Shown piece by piece: positions 44,198 through 57,312 of a DNA stretch of 64,000 nucleotides. The DNA lies in NCBI RefSeq assembly GCF_016195855.1, contig NZ_JACPYU010000003.1:682001-746000 (forward strand), written 5' to 3'. The position numbers were made by a program, and so were the translations under genes. The number at the start of each line of letters is the position of its first letter. Positions within the stretch are counted from its first letter, which is position 1. The notes beneath the pieces are model-generated. The model ran no database searches. It was not told the origin of the DNA and was given only the letters and a program-made list of their open reading frames with translations. Source of the stretch: Aquabacterium sp. Its GTDB lineage: Bacteria > Pseudomonadota > Gammaproteobacteria > Burkholderiales > Burkholderiaceae_C.

Positions 44198-45649
44198 ATG
44201 GACCGCCACCACGACACGGCCCCGCCCTCCTCACCGGGCAAGGCACTGAGCCGCGACAGCGACCAGACGCTGACCGAGCAACTGGCTCAGCGCTTTGCCG
44301 ACCGCATCCGCCAGAACTGGCTGGCACCGGGCAGCCGCCTGCCTTCGGTGCGCGAATGCGCCCGCACCCACCAGGTCAGTTCCTACACCGTGGTGGCCGC
44401 TTACGACCAGTTGCTGGCGCAAGGCCTGATCGAAGCCCGCAGCCAGCGGGGCTACTTCGTGCGGCAGGCGCCCCGTCAGACCACCCACGCCACCAGCGCG
44501 GACAGCAAACCTCACCCCTTCCAGCCCAGCACGCCCATTGACGCCACCACGCTGATCCGCGGCATGTTCCATGAACCTGGTGCGCGCCCCATGCCCGGCC
44601 TGGGCACCCTGCCGCCGGCCTGGCTGGACGCGGGCATGCTGGGCTCGGCGCTGCGCCGTGTCACGCAAGGTGACAAGCTCATCCCGCTGACCCTGCATTA
44701 CGGCGAGCCCGCTGGTGATGCCCGCTTTCGGCGAGCCATGAGCCTGCGCCTGGCCGAGTACGGCCTCAAGGCCGACGCCGATCAGCTCATCACCACCGTG
44801 GGCGCCACGCACGCGCTGGACCTGGTCACCCGCGCCCTGCTCCAACCGGGCGACGCCGTGCTGGTGGACGAGCCCGCCTGGCCCGTCGAGTTCGCGCGCC
44901 TGGCTCAGTTGGGCATGCGCGTCCTGCCCGTGCCACGCGGGGTAGATGGCCCCGACCTGGCCGTGATGCAAAAACTCGCCCGAGAGCACCACCCCAAGCT
45001 GTATGTGACCGTGTCCGTGCTGCACAACCCCACCAGCACCATGCTCTCGCCGGGGCATGCCCATCAGGTGCTGCGCCTGGCCGAGACCCACGGCTTTCAC
45101 ATCCTCGAAGACGACATCTACGGCTTCCTCGCACCCCTGCATGCCACCCGCCTGAGCGTGCTGGACAACCTGCAACGCACCATCATGGTCGGCAGCTTCT
45201 CCAAGATCCTCACGCCCAGCTGGCGCGTGGGCTACATCGTCGCCCCTCGCCAATTGGTGGAACGCATCACCAACACCAAGCTGCTGACCTCGCTGACCAC
45301 CGCGCCCATGCTGGAGCAGACCCTGGCCTTGTGCCTGGAGCAAGGCCAGTTGCGGCGCTTTTGCGACCGCGTCACGCAGCAGCTGGATGCGGCACGTGCG
45401 CGCACCGTGCAGCTTGCACGCCAGGCCGGCTGCGAGTTCGTGTTCGAGCCGCAAGGCCTGTTTGGCTGGGTCGACACCGGCATGGACACCGAACGCCTGA
45501 CCATGCCCATGCTGGACGCGGGCTGGCTGATCGCGCCGGGTGCGCTTTTTCATGCGCAGCGCCGGCCCTCCACGCTGATGCGCATCAACTTCGCCTCATC
45601 ACAAGACGCCAAGTTCTGGCGCGCGCTGCAGGCCCAGCGCAAACGCTGA
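44198..45649 (+). CDS. MocR-family regulator (GntR HTH fused to aminotransferase domain)
   Basis: 483 residues. The N-terminal GntR winged helix (about 20-90) has LAPGSRLPSVRECARTHQVS and VVAAYDQLLAQGLIEARSQRG in outline. An aminotransferase-like domain follows, with TTVGATHALDLVTRALLQPG, VSVLHNPTST, EDDIYGFL and the PLP lysine in VGSFSKILTPSWRVGYI. It is transcribed divergently from the EamA-aminotransferase unit and probably regulates it in response to PLP or an amino compound. Confidence 0.92.
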   Translation: MDRHHDTAPPSSPGKALSRDSDQTLTEQLAQRFADRIRQNWLAPGSRLPSVRECARTHQVSSYTVVAAYDQLLAQGLIEARSQRGYFVRQAPRQTTHATSADSKPHPFQPSTPIDATTLIRGMFHEPGARPMPGLGTLPPAWLDAGMLGSALRRVTQGDKLIPLTLHYGEPAGDARFRRAMSLRLAEYGLKADADQLITTVGATHALDLVTRALLQPGDAVLVDEPAWPVEFARLAQLGMRVLPVPRGVDGPDLAVMQKLAREHHPKLYVTVSVLHNPTSTMLSPGHAHQVLRLAETHGFHILEDDIYGFLAPLHATRLSVLDNLQRTIMVGSFSKILTPSWRVGYIVAPRQLVERITNTKLLTSLTTAPMLEQTLALCLEQGQLRRFCDRVTQQLDAARARTVQLARQAGCEFVFEPQGLFGWVDTGMDTERLTMPMLDAGWLIAPGALFHAQRRPSTLMRINFASSQDAKFWRALQAQRKR

Positions 45650-45672
45650 GCAGGCTGCAGCAAAAGCCATGC

Positions 45673-46578
45673 TCAGAGCTTCCAGTCTGCAAACAGCCCG
45701 TCACGCGCGGCCTGCGTGATGGCCGCCACGCCGGGGTGCTTGATGCGCCGCTCGACCGTGATCACGTAGAAGGACTCGATCAGGTCGATGGCCTCGCCCA
45801 GGCGCTTGACACCGTATTGCGCCCGGATGGTGGCGTCCAGCACCATGGGCGCCATGAACACCCCGTTGCCCAGATGCCCCAGGGCCATGGGCAAAGCGTT
45901 GTCATCGAACTCGCCCACGATGTGGGGCTTGAGCTTGTGCGCACCCAGCCACTGGCCCAGCCGCATGCCCAGCGCGGAATCTGACGCAGGCGCCAGCAAA
46001 GGCGCCCCATCCAGGCATGCCGGGAAGCCCTTGGGGAGCCGCCCGGCCAGGTCCTTGCTCGCATAAAAGCCCACGCTGGAGCCACCCAGGCGGTGGTTGA
46101 AGGCCTGCACACTCATGTCGGCCGGCAAAGGCCGGTCGGACAAGACCAGATCCAGCCGGTGCACGGCCAGCTCGGCCAGCAAGCTGTCGAGCTTCCATTC
46201 GCGGCAGATCACCTTGAACGGCTGGCTGTGTTTCAACGCGGGCTCCAGCAGCAGGCAGGCCACCGGCTTGGGCACGGCATCGGCAATGCCCACACGCAGC
46301 TCCAGGGGCCGGGGCGTGCCGCGCGGCTGGCGCACCACCTGGTCCAGCTCCTCGCCCAGGTTGAAGATGTCCTTGGCGTAGCTGAAGGCCAGTTGCCCCG
46401 TCTCGGTGAGCTCCAGCTTGCGGCCCTTCTTCTGAAACAGCGGGCGCCCGAAATGACCCTCCAGCAGCTGGATCTGCCCACTGATCGTCTGCGGCGTGAC
46501 GTGCAGGTGCTCGCTGGCCTTGACCACGCCACCCAGTCGGGCCACGGCCCAGAAATACTGCAGGTGCTTGTAGTTCAT
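45673..46578 (-). CDS. nhaR: LysR-family regulator NhaR
   Basis: 301 residues. The N-terminal LysR helix-turn-helix MNYKHLQYFWAVARLGGVVKA with HLHVTPQTISGQIQLLE is typical of NhaR. The effector domain has LRVGIADAVPKPVA and a late VFMAPMVLD segment. In E. coli NhaR responds to sodium and activates nhaA; no antiporter is present here. It is divergent from the HPF-like gene, with a 12-base palindrome in between. Confidence 0.85.
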   Translation of the reverse strand: MNYKHLQYFWAVARLGGVVKASEHLHVTPQTISGQIQLLEGHFGRPLFQKKGRKLELTETGQLAFSYAKDIFNLGEELDQVVRQPRGTPRPLELRVGIADAVPKPVACLLLEPALKHSQPFKVICREWKLDSLLAELAVHRLDLVLSDRPLPADMSVQAFNHRLGGSSVGFYASKDLAGRLPKGFPACLDGAPLLAPASDSALGMRLGQWLGAHKLKPHIVGEFDDNALPMALGHLGNGVFMAPMVLDATIRAQYGVKRLGEAIDLIESFYVITVERRIKHPGVAAITQAARDGLFADWKL

Positions 46579-46606
46579 ATCGGTTTTGTCGAACTGTTTG
46601 AATCAG

Positions 46607-46618
46607 AAATTCGAATTT
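46607..46618. promoter_or_regulatory. Perfect palindrome between nhaR and the HPF-like gene
   Basis: AAATTCGAATTT is a perfect 12-base palindrome in the 101-base divergent gap, a position usual for a LysR-family site. Confidence 0.4.
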
Positions 46619-46679
46619 ACGCGAAGTATGGGCTTGCGTACATTCAAGTCGTCATCCACCCACAAGCAAGGACCTCATC

Positions 46680-47075
46680 ATGCGCGTGTTCATTCAGACC
46701 CAGGGCCTCAACCTGTCTCAAGAAGACAGCGAGCACATCCGCCAGCGTCTGCGTCAACTGCTGGGCCGCTTCGGAGACAAGGCCATTGGCGCCTCGCTGC
46801 ACCTCAAGGACATCAACGGCCCACGCGGCGGTGTCGACAAGGACTGCCAGCTGGTGATCGAGCTCGAAGACACCACCGCCGTGGTGCACGACCGGGGCAG
46901 CCAGATCCGTGCGCTGGTGGACCGCGCCCTGCACCGCGCCGCCCACACGATCAGCAAGCAGATCGAACGCATCCGCGAACGCCCGCTGCGCGCGCCGCAC
47001 TTGGGCAAAGGCCGCACACCCGGTCGCAACCGCCGCATGGCGCGCGCCATGGGCGCGCTGCCTGAAGGCGCCTGA
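46680..47075 (+). CDS. HPF/RaiA-family ribosome-associated protein
   Basis: 131 residues. The S30AE-type fold is suggested by MRVFIQTQGLNLSQEDSEHIRQ in outline, the HLKDINGPRGGVDKDCQLVI strand pair and LVDRALHRAAHTISKQIERIRE. A basic tail follows (LGKGRTPGRNRRMARAM). Members hibernate or protect ribosomes; this short branch is poorly studied. ATG 46680 has AAGGA. It is 38 bases from the BI-1 gene on the same strand. Confidence 0.8.
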   Translation: MRVFIQTQGLNLSQEDSEHIRQRLRQLLGRFGDKAIGASLHLKDINGPRGGVDKDCQLVIELEDTTAVVHDRGSQIRALVDRALHRAAHTISKQIERIRERPLRAPHLGKGRTPGRNRRMARAMGALPEGA

Positions 47076-47112
47076 GCGCCCAACCCCCACTGACATCAAC
47101 GAAGGACCCATC

Positions 47113-47808
47113 ATGTATCCCAACAACCGTCAGCCTGCCCGCGCCCTGGCCCTGCCTGCGCTGGCAGACCGCATGGCCGGCTCGGCCTCCAGCCGACGCG
47201 TCCTGCGCAACACCTATGCCCTGCTGGGCATGACCCTGGCCTTCAGCGCAGGTGTGGCCGGCACGGCCATGAGCCTGAACCTGCCCTCGCCGGGCATGTT
47301 GCTCACGCTGGCGGGTTTCTTCGGCCTGATGTTCGCGGTAAACAAGCTGTCCAACAGCGCCTGGGGCGTGGTGGCCGTGTTCGCCCTGACCGGCTTCATG
47401 GGCTACACCCTGGGGCCCCTGCTCAGCAAGGTGCTGGCCATGCCGCATGGCGCGGCCGTGATCACGAATGCGCTGGGCGCCACCGCGGCAGCCTTCCTGG
47501 GCTTGTCTGCCGTGGCCTTGACCAGCAAGCGTGACTTCAGCTTCATGGGCGGCTTTTTGATGGTGGGCACGCTGGTGGCCTTTGTGCTGGGCCTGGGCGC
47601 CATCTTCTTCCAGATCCCCGCGCTGAGCCTGGTGGTGTCGGGCCTGTTCGTGCTCCTGATGAGCGGCATGATCCTGTTCGAGACCAGCCGCATCGTCAAC
47701 GGCGGCGAAACCAACTACCTGCTGGCCACCGTGAGCCTGTACGTATCGGTCTACAACCTGTTCACCAGCCTGCTGATGCTGTTTGGTGTGGGTGGTAACG
47801 ACGAGTAA
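47113..47808 (+). CDS. Bax inhibitor-1/YccA family membrane protein
   Basis: 231 residues with seven predicted transmembrane helices. TMBIM family marks are LRNTYALLGMTLAFSAG, the ALTGFMGYTLGPLL segment and the late SLYVSVYNLFTSLL helix with NGGETNYLLAT. E. coli YccA modulates FtsH; calcium leak activity is known in BsYetJ. ATG 47113 has AAGGA. Probably cotranscribed with the HPF-like gene. Confidence 0.88.
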   Translation: MYPNNRQPARALALPALADRMAGSASSRRVLRNTYALLGMTLAFSAGVAGTAMSLNLPSPGMLLTLAGFFGLMFAVNKLSNSAWGVVAVFALTGFMGYTLGPLLSKVLAMPHGAAVITNALGATAAAFLGLSAVALTSKRDFSFMGGFLMVGTLVAFVLGLGAIFFQIPALSLVVSGLFVLLMSGMILFETSRIVNGGETNYLLATVSLYVSVYNLFTSLLMLFGVGGNDE

Positions 47809-47827
47809 AGTTCGCGTTAAACGGAAG

Positions 47828-47939
47828 CCGCGTGCCTCGCAAGCACGCGGTCAATGTGGGTTTCAGCGCGAAACCCCGGTTGACCTGCCTCATCGGTGTG
47901 AGCGAGCATGGGCTCTCTGGAGCCAGGCTCCCTCACACC
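47828..47939 (+). other. Strongly structured RNA leader or intergenic element
   Basis: Three consecutive stem-loops precede the PEP-CTERM gene at 47965. Stem 1: CCGCGTGC (47828-47835) / GCACGCGG (47843-47850). Stem 2: GTCAA (47850-47854) / TTGAC (47880-47884) enclosing GGGTTTC (47858-47864) / GAAACCC (47870-47876), with a symmetrical internal loop of three bases each side. Stem 3: GGTGTGAG (47895-47902) / CTCACACC (47932-47939) enclosing GGCTC / GAGCC. Stem 1 may also end the BI-1 transcript, although no T run follows. No known riboswitch is recognised. Confidence 0.5.
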
Positions 47940-47964
47940 ACATCAAACAGTACGGGGCAGACAC

Positions 47965-48948
47965 ATGAAAACGCTCATCTCGGCCACAGCGCTGCTGGCG
48001 GCCCTTGGCGCCACATCCGTGCAGGCGGCGGGCTTCACGTCCGGCAACATCCTGGTCAGCAACGGCAGCGCGATCACGGAGTACACCACGCAAGGTGACC
48101 TGGTTCAAAGCATCGCCACGGCCTACCCTGGCGGCTACCCGGCCACCGAATACGCCCGTGATCTGGCCGTGCCGGACACCAACTCGCTTTACCTGTTCAA
48201 CGGCACCTTCCAGCCCTATGTGAGCCGGTACGACGTGGGCAGCGCCAGCTGGAGCAATGTCAGCGTGCCCGGCCTGAGCTCGGTCAATGCCGTCAGCTAC
48301 GGCGGCATCGCGGCCTCGGCCAAGACCATCTTCGTCGCAGACATGATGACCTACAGCGGCGGGGAAGCCCAGGGCATCGTGGCCATTGACCGCAGCACGA
48401 ACACGGCCACCCGTTTTGCCACCAACATCGAGCCCATCGATCTGAGCCTGGGCAACAATGGCCTGCTCTATGCGCTGTCGCCTGGCGGCAGCCCTGATGG
48501 GCGGACACTGGACGTCTACAACCCCGACACACTGGCCCACATCCAGACCATCGACCTGACCCAGAACCTGGGCTGGAACGAGCACAAGGCCCTGGCTGTC
48601 GATCAGAAGGGCGACATCTTCCTGGCCAACAGCAGCGGCCTCATCGAGCACCTGGACGCCAATGGCAAGCTGCTTGGCAGCCTCAGCCCCACCTGCTCCT
48701 GGAGCGGCAGCCCGAGTGGTTGCAACTTCACGGACGTGGACATCATCGCCGATGGCACCGAGCTGGTGCTGGGCACGCGCTTTGGTGAAGTCTTCCTGGT
48801 GGACACCGGGCTGAAAAACTGGACCAGCTTCAAGACCGATGGCGTGTTCGTGGCCTTCGCCTCGGCGGTGCCTGAGCCATCGAGCTACCTGCTCATGGCC
48901 CTGGGCTTGCTGGCCATGGGCGCCGTTCGCCGCAAGATGTCGAACTGA
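47965..48948 (+). CDS. PEP-CTERM protein with beta-propeller-like domain
   Basis: 327 residues. The signal peptide MKTLISATALLAALGATSVQA is followed by repeated short strands such as GNILVSNGSAITEYTTQG, DLAVPDTNSLYLFNG and LAVDQKGDIFLANSSGLIEHL, which suggest a propeller fold. The C-terminal anchor is VPEPSSYLLMALGLLAMGAV then RRKMSN, the exosortase sorting signal. ATG 47965 has GGGG upstream. It is not a paralogue of the pair at 6-8 kb. Expected to be secreted and surface-linked; function unknown. Confidence 0.85.
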   Translation: MKTLISATALLAALGATSVQAAGFTSGNILVSNGSAITEYTTQGDLVQSIATAYPGGYPATEYARDLAVPDTNSLYLFNGTFQPYVSRYDVGSASWSNVSVPGLSSVNAVSYGGIAASAKTIFVADMMTYSGGEAQGIVAIDRSTNTATRFATNIEPIDLSLGNNGLLYALSPGGSPDGRTLDVYNPDTLAHIQTIDLTQNLGWNEHKALAVDQKGDIFLANSSGLIEHLDANGKLLGSLSPTCSWSGSPSGCNFTDVDIIADGTELVLGTRFGEVFLVDTGLKNWTSFKTDGVFVAFASAVPEPSSYLLMALGLLAMGAVRRKMSN

Positions 48949-48963
48949 GCCTTTTGTGGGCCT

Positions 48964-50001
48964 TCAGCTCAAGGCAGCTGACACACCCGCCGTCACCGCC
49001 TTGGCCTGAGCCATCACCCGCTCGATGATCTCGGCCACGCTGGCCACGTCATGCACGAGGCCTTGCGACTGCCCGATCAACTGCACGCCATCCACATGGT
49101 TCGCCTCGTGGATGGCTTTGCGCATGGCCAGGGTGGCAGCACCGAAGTAGGCCACCTTCACCGCCCCCACCAGGCCCTGCCCCATGGCGTCCTTGGCCAG
49201 TGAGGCCAAAGGCGTATTGAGTTCACGCGCGGCCGCCAGCGAACGGCTGAGGGCCACCGGCGGGCTGAGCTTGCGGGCCGTGAAGCGGCGGCCACCGGGC
49301 GTGCGCATCACGCGGCACGGGAAGGTGTCGAAGTTGCTTGAATAGATCGTCTCTTCGGCTTCCTTCTCGACGATCAGCTGCTTGGTGTCCGCGTGCACCG
49401 GGCTTTCTTTCGAGCTGGCGAAGCGCGTGCCCATGGCCACCGCGTCGGCACCCAATGCCAAGGCGGCCACCAGCCCGCGTCCATCGGCAAAACCACCGGC
49501 CGCGATGATGGGCAGGTCGGTCATGTCGCGCACGGCCGGGATCAGCACCATGGAGGTGACCTTGCCGCCGTGCGCCGCGGCCTCGTGCCCCGTCACGATC
49601 AGGCCATCCACACCCGACTCGATGGCCGAGCGTGCGTGCTTTTCGTTGGAGATGGTGGCGATCACCTTGCCACCGTAGGCGTGCGCGCCCTCGATCACCC
49701 ACTCGCCCTTGCCCATGGACACATTGATCAGGGGCACCTGCTCTTGCAGTGCGACCCTGGCGCAGTCGGCCGCACCGGGCAGCATGAGGCTGCAACCCAC
49801 GCCAAAAGGCTTGTCGGTCAGGCTGCGGATCTCGCGGATGGCCGCGCGGCATTCCTCAGGCGACAAGGCCCCCGAAGCCAGGATGCCCAGCCCGCCTGCG
49901 TTGCACACGGCCGCCACCAGCGAGGGCACGGCGATGTAGGTCATCCCGGGCAGGACGATGGGGTGGTCGATGCCCAGCAGTCGGGTCAGGCGGGTTTGCA
50001 T
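48964..50001 (-). CDS. NAD(P)H-dependent flavin oxidoreductase (nitronate monooxygenase family)
   Basis: 345 residues. An FMN TIM barrel of the NMO/2-nitropropane dioxygenase family: RLLGIDHPIVLPGMTYIAVP, VCNAGGLGILASGALSPEE, VTGHEAAAHGG, IIAAGGFADGRGLVAALALG in outline and GADAVAMGTRF. The catalytic His of true NMO is probably in GHEAAAHGG. Start ATG 50001 was chosen by family alignment. Divergent from the cholesterol-oxidase-like gene; the 276-base gap shows no gene. Confidence 0.88.
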   Translation of the reverse strand: MQTRLTRLLGIDHPIVLPGMTYIAVPSLVAAVCNAGGLGILASGALSPEECRAAIREIRSLTDKPFGVGCSLMLPGAADCARVALQEQVPLINVSMGKGEWVIEGAHAYGGKVIATISNEKHARSAIESGVDGLIVTGHEAAAHGGKVTSMVLIPAVRDMTDLPIIAAGGFADGRGLVAALALGADAVAMGTRFASSKESPVHADTKQLIVEKEAEETIYSSNFDTFPCRVMRTPGGRRFTARKLSPPVALSRSLAAARELNTPLASLAKDAMGQGLVGAVKVAYFGAATLAMRKAIHEANHVDGVQLIGQSQGLVHDVASVAEIIERVMAQAKAVTAGVSAALS

Positions 50002-50166
50002 GGCGGCGTCTTGAGAGCGGAATGGAAGCGGAATGGAACAGGGGCAAGCGGGCGGGCAGCACGCCCACCAGAATCGGCCGGACTCTAACACCGGCCACCT
50101 GGGTGCAACCCTGAATCAAGGGGGTTTGGCGCGCGCAGCAGGCCAGCCGGCTCGTCAACAGCTTGA

Positions 50167-54336
<4,170 letters not shown>

Positions 54337-54419
54337 GACGACGTATGGCCATCCGCTATGCTGAGATCAAACCAGGGGTAAGGTAGCTCAAGCCCATCAT
54401 AAACACTCGGAGCCTGTGC

Positions 54420-55730
54420 ATGTCTGCGCGTCGTCTTTCCACCATGGCCGCTTGTGCCGGATTGCTCGTCCCCTTGACTTGCATGGCTGAAGAGCTGGTG
54501 ATCGCCACGGTGAACAACGGCCACATGATCACCCTGCAGAAGCTGTCGGGCGAGTTCGAACGTCAGCACCCCGACATCGAGCTGAAGTGGATCACGCTGG
54601 AAGAAGGCAAGCTGCGGCAACAGGTCAGCCGCGATGTGGCCACCAAGGCCGGGCAGTTCGATGTGATGACCATCGGCGCGTACGAAGCGCCGATCTGGGG
54701 CAAGCTGGGCTGGCTGCGGCCGATCACGCCCGGCCCGTCGTACGAGGTGGCCGACCTGCTGCCCTCGATCCGCCAGTCGCTGAGCGTGAACAGGCAACTC
54801 TATGCCCTGCCTTTTTACGGCGAAAGCTCCATGACCATGGTCAGGACCGACTTGCTCAAGGCGGCCGGCATCCGACTGGGCCCCACCCCCAGCTGGGAGC
54901 AGATCCGGAACGCCGCCGAACGCCTGCACGCACCGGAGAAGGACGTCTATGGCATCTGCCTGCGGGGCAAGCCCGGCTGGGGCGAGAACATGGCCTTGAT
55001 CTCCACCATGGTCAACACCTTTGGCGGGCAGTGGTTCAACATGGACTGGAAGCCCCAGCTGACCACGCCCGCATGGCACCGTGCCGTGTCGCTGTATGCG
55101 GATCTGCTCAAGTACGCGGGGCCGCCCGGGGCCGTGGCCAATGGCTACAACGAGAACCTGGCCTTGTTCATGGCCGGGCGTTGCGCCATCTGGGTTGACG
55201 CCACGGTGGCGGGCTCCTTCGTGAACCAGGCCGATCAATCCAAGGTCGCGGGCAAGGTCGGCTTCCTGCAAGCGCCAACGGGATCGACACCCAAGGGTGC
55301 GCACTGGCTGTGGACCTGGGCCTTGGCCATCCCCGTGAGCTCGCAGAAAGCCGCAGCCGCTCAGGTCTTCATCGAATGGGCCACGTCCAAGGCCTACATC
55401 CAGCTGGTGGCCAAGCGCGAGGGCTGGGCCGCCGTGCCCTCCGGCACCCGTGAATCGACCTATGCAGAGCCCGCCTTCAAGCAGGCCAACGCCCACGCCA
55501 GTGTCGAGCGCATGGCCATTGCCACAGCCAACCCGCATGACGCCACCTTGCCCAAATCGCCTTACACCGGTATCCAGTGGGCCTCGATACCGGAGTTCCA
55601 GGCCATTGGCACGGCGGTCGGGCAGCAGATCAGCCGCCTGTTGCAGGAGCCTGTGAGCGTCAGCGAGGTGCTGGACAAATCCCAGCAGATCAGCGAGCGC
55701 AAGATGCGCGAGGCCGGCTACTTGCGCTGA
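54420..55730 (+). CDS. Orphan extracellular sugar/polyol-type solute-binding protein
   Basis: 436 residues, signal peptide ending at LTCMA near residue 23. It matches cluster-1 ABC binding proteins: VNNGHMITLQKLSGEFERQHP in outline, FDVMTIGAYEAPIWGKLGWL and LPFYGESSMTMVRTDLLKAAG. No permease or ATPase gene is adjacent on either side. The divergent Cache kinase suggests the protein may present ligand to the kinase rather than serve import. The 3' end overlaps the PdxR-like gene by 13 bases. Confidence 0.88.
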   Translation: MSARRLSTMAACAGLLVPLTCMAEELVIATVNNGHMITLQKLSGEFERQHPDIELKWITLEEGKLRQQVSRDVATKAGQFDVMTIGAYEAPIWGKLGWLRPITPGPSYEVADLLPSIRQSLSVNRQLYALPFYGESSMTMVRTDLLKAAGIRLGPTPSWEQIRNAAERLHAPEKDVYGICLRGKPGWGENMALISTMVNTFGGQWFNMDWKPQLTTPAWHRAVSLYADLLKYAGPPGAVANGYNENLALFMAGRCAIWVDATVAGSFVNQADQSKVAGKVGFLQAPTGSTPKGAHWLWTWALAIPVSSQKAAAAQVFIEWATSKAYIQLVAKREGWAAVPSGTRESTYAEPAFKQANAHASVERMAIATANPHDATLPKSPYTGIQWASIPEFQAIGTAVGQQISRLLQEPVSVSEVLDKSQQISERKMREAGYLR

Positions 55731-57214
55731 GCCTTCAGCTGGCTCAAGGCGTTCACCACCTGGCCCAGGGCGGGGGCCATGCGGTCTTCATGCGTGTTGG
55801 CGTAACCCATGACCAGACCGTTGAAGCCTGCGATGCCGCCGGTGCCATACATGCTCAGCGGCCGGGGGCTGACACCCTGCTCATACGCGCACCGGGCCAG
55901 CGCCATGTCCAGCACCGCATGCGGGCCGCTTGCAGGCAGGCTGAGCACCAGGTGCATGCCAGCCTGGCCGCCCAGGACCTCACCGGGCAGCGGCCATTGG
56001 CTTGAGATCGCCTCACGCAAGGCCGCCTGCCGCAAGGCATAGAGCTTGCGCATCTTGCGCAGGTGCCGGGTGAAATGCCCCTCGTCGATGAAGGCGGCCA
56101 GGGCGCGCTGCTCGAACGGTCGACCACGCCGCACCAGGTCGCCGACCACGCCCAGCGCGCGGTCGGCCAGCGCCTGTGGCCACACGATGAAGCCCAGGCG
56201 CAAGGCCGGGAACATGGACTTGCTGAAGGTCCCCAGATAGACCACGGGCGCGTCGTCCACCTGCCCCTGCATGGCGGCCAGCGGTGGCCCTTCATGGCGA
56301 AACTCGCTGTCGTAGTCATCCTCCAGAATCCAGGCGCCGCATTGGCGGGCCTGCTCGATCAGGCGCAGGCGGCGCGGCAGGCTCAGCACCGAGCCCAAGG
56401 GGTACTGGTGAGATGGCGTGGTGTAGATCATCCTGGGTGGCTTGTCATGCCACCAGGCCTCAGGCGGCGCGATGCCATCGGCATCCACGGTCACCGGCAC
56501 CACCAGGAGCCCCGCTTGCTGCAAGGCCGTTCTGGCCCCGCCATAACCGGGGTGCTCGATCCAGGCGGTGTCCCCCACATCAGCCAGGATGTGGGCGCAC
56601 AACTCCAGGCTGTGCTGCGTGCCATCGGTCACCGTGACCTGATCGGCATCGCAACGCACGCCCCGCGCAGCGCGCAGATAGGTGGCGATGGCTTGCCGCA
56701 ACTCCGGCTCGCCCACAGCATGCCGGTAACCCAGATCCAGCGTGCTGCCCTGCTTCAAGGCCTTGTCGCACAAGCGCTGCCAGGTGGCAAAGGGAAAGGC
56801 GTCCAGTGCGGGCATGCCTGGCATGAAGGGCCGCAGGTCGTCCTCTGGCGTGCGGCGGCGATCACAGCCGGCCACACGCTGCGACACTGTGGCGTTGGAT
56901 GGCACCGCACGCTGGCTGTGCGGCGTGGAGGCCGAAGACACGGCGGCAAACGCCGCCACCACCGTGCCTTGCCGGTTGGGTTGCACATAGCCTTCAGCGG
57001 CCAGTTGCTCATACGCATGGATGACCCCATTGCGCCCCATACCCAGGTCACGCGCCAGATCGCGGCTGGAGGGCAGCACGGCCCCTGCCTGCAAACGCCC
57101 CTGTGCAATGGCCTCTTGCAAGGCCTGATACAGCGTGCGTTGCAAGGCTTGCCCGCGCGCCTTGGCCATCGCCTTCAAGCGCCTGGCATCCAGCAGAAAG
57201 TGAAGATCGGCCAT
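55718..57214 (-). CDS. MocR/PdxR-like regulator (GntR HTH plus aminotransferase domain)
   Basis: 498 residues. GntR helix-turn-helix: LQAGAVLPSSRDLARDLGMGR and VIHAYEQLAAEGYV. The aminotransferase-like domain has VTVTDGTQHSLELCAHILAD, YTTPSHQYPLG, EDDYDSEFR and the PLP lysine in LGTFSKSMFPALRLGFI. It is transcribed divergently from a PNPOx-like gene across an imperfect inverted repeat, which is how PdxR-type PLP sensors sit next to targets. ATG 57214 chosen by family alignment. Paralogous in design to the MocR protein at 44198. Confidence 0.9.
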   Translation of the reverse strand: MADLHFLLDARRLKAMAKARGQALQRTLYQALQEAIAQGRLQAGAVLPSSRDLARDLGMGRNGVIHAYEQLAAEGYVQPNRQGTVVAAFAAVSSASTPHSQRAVPSNATVSQRVAGCDRRRTPEDDLRPFMPGMPALDAFPFATWQRLCDKALKQGSTLDLGYRHAVGEPELRQAIATYLRAARGVRCDADQVTVTDGTQHSLELCAHILADVGDTAWIEHPGYGGARTALQQAGLLVVPVTVDADGIAPPEAWWHDKPPRMIYTTPSHQYPLGSVLSLPRRLRLIEQARQCGAWILEDDYDSEFRHEGPPLAAMQGQVDDAPVVYLGTFSKSMFPALRLGFIVWPQALADRALGVVGDLVRRGRPFEQRALAAFIDEGHFTRHLRKMRKLYALRQAALREAISSQWPLPGEVLGGQAGMHLVLSLPASGPHAVLDMALARCAYEQGVSPRPLSMYGTGGIAGFNGLVMGYANTHEDRMAPALGQVVNALSQLKAQRK

Positions 57215-57221
57215 GAATTCG

Positions 57222-57265
57222 TGGCTCCATGAAATGTTTTCATCGTGGTTCTGTTCATGGTGCCA
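57222..57265. promoter_or_regulatory. Inverted-repeat operator next to the PdxR-like gene
   Basis: TGGCTCCATGAA (57222-57233) and TTCATGGTGCCA (57254-57265) are inverted copies matching at 11 of 12 positions. A second inner inverted repeat, ATGAAA/TTTTCAT, overlaps the left arm. The position directly upstream of the regulator suits a MocR site. Confidence 0.5.
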
Positions 57266-57312
57266 GAACTTCTCTATCGTTACCGCATTCGACTCAATCA
57301 CGAGGCCCCACC

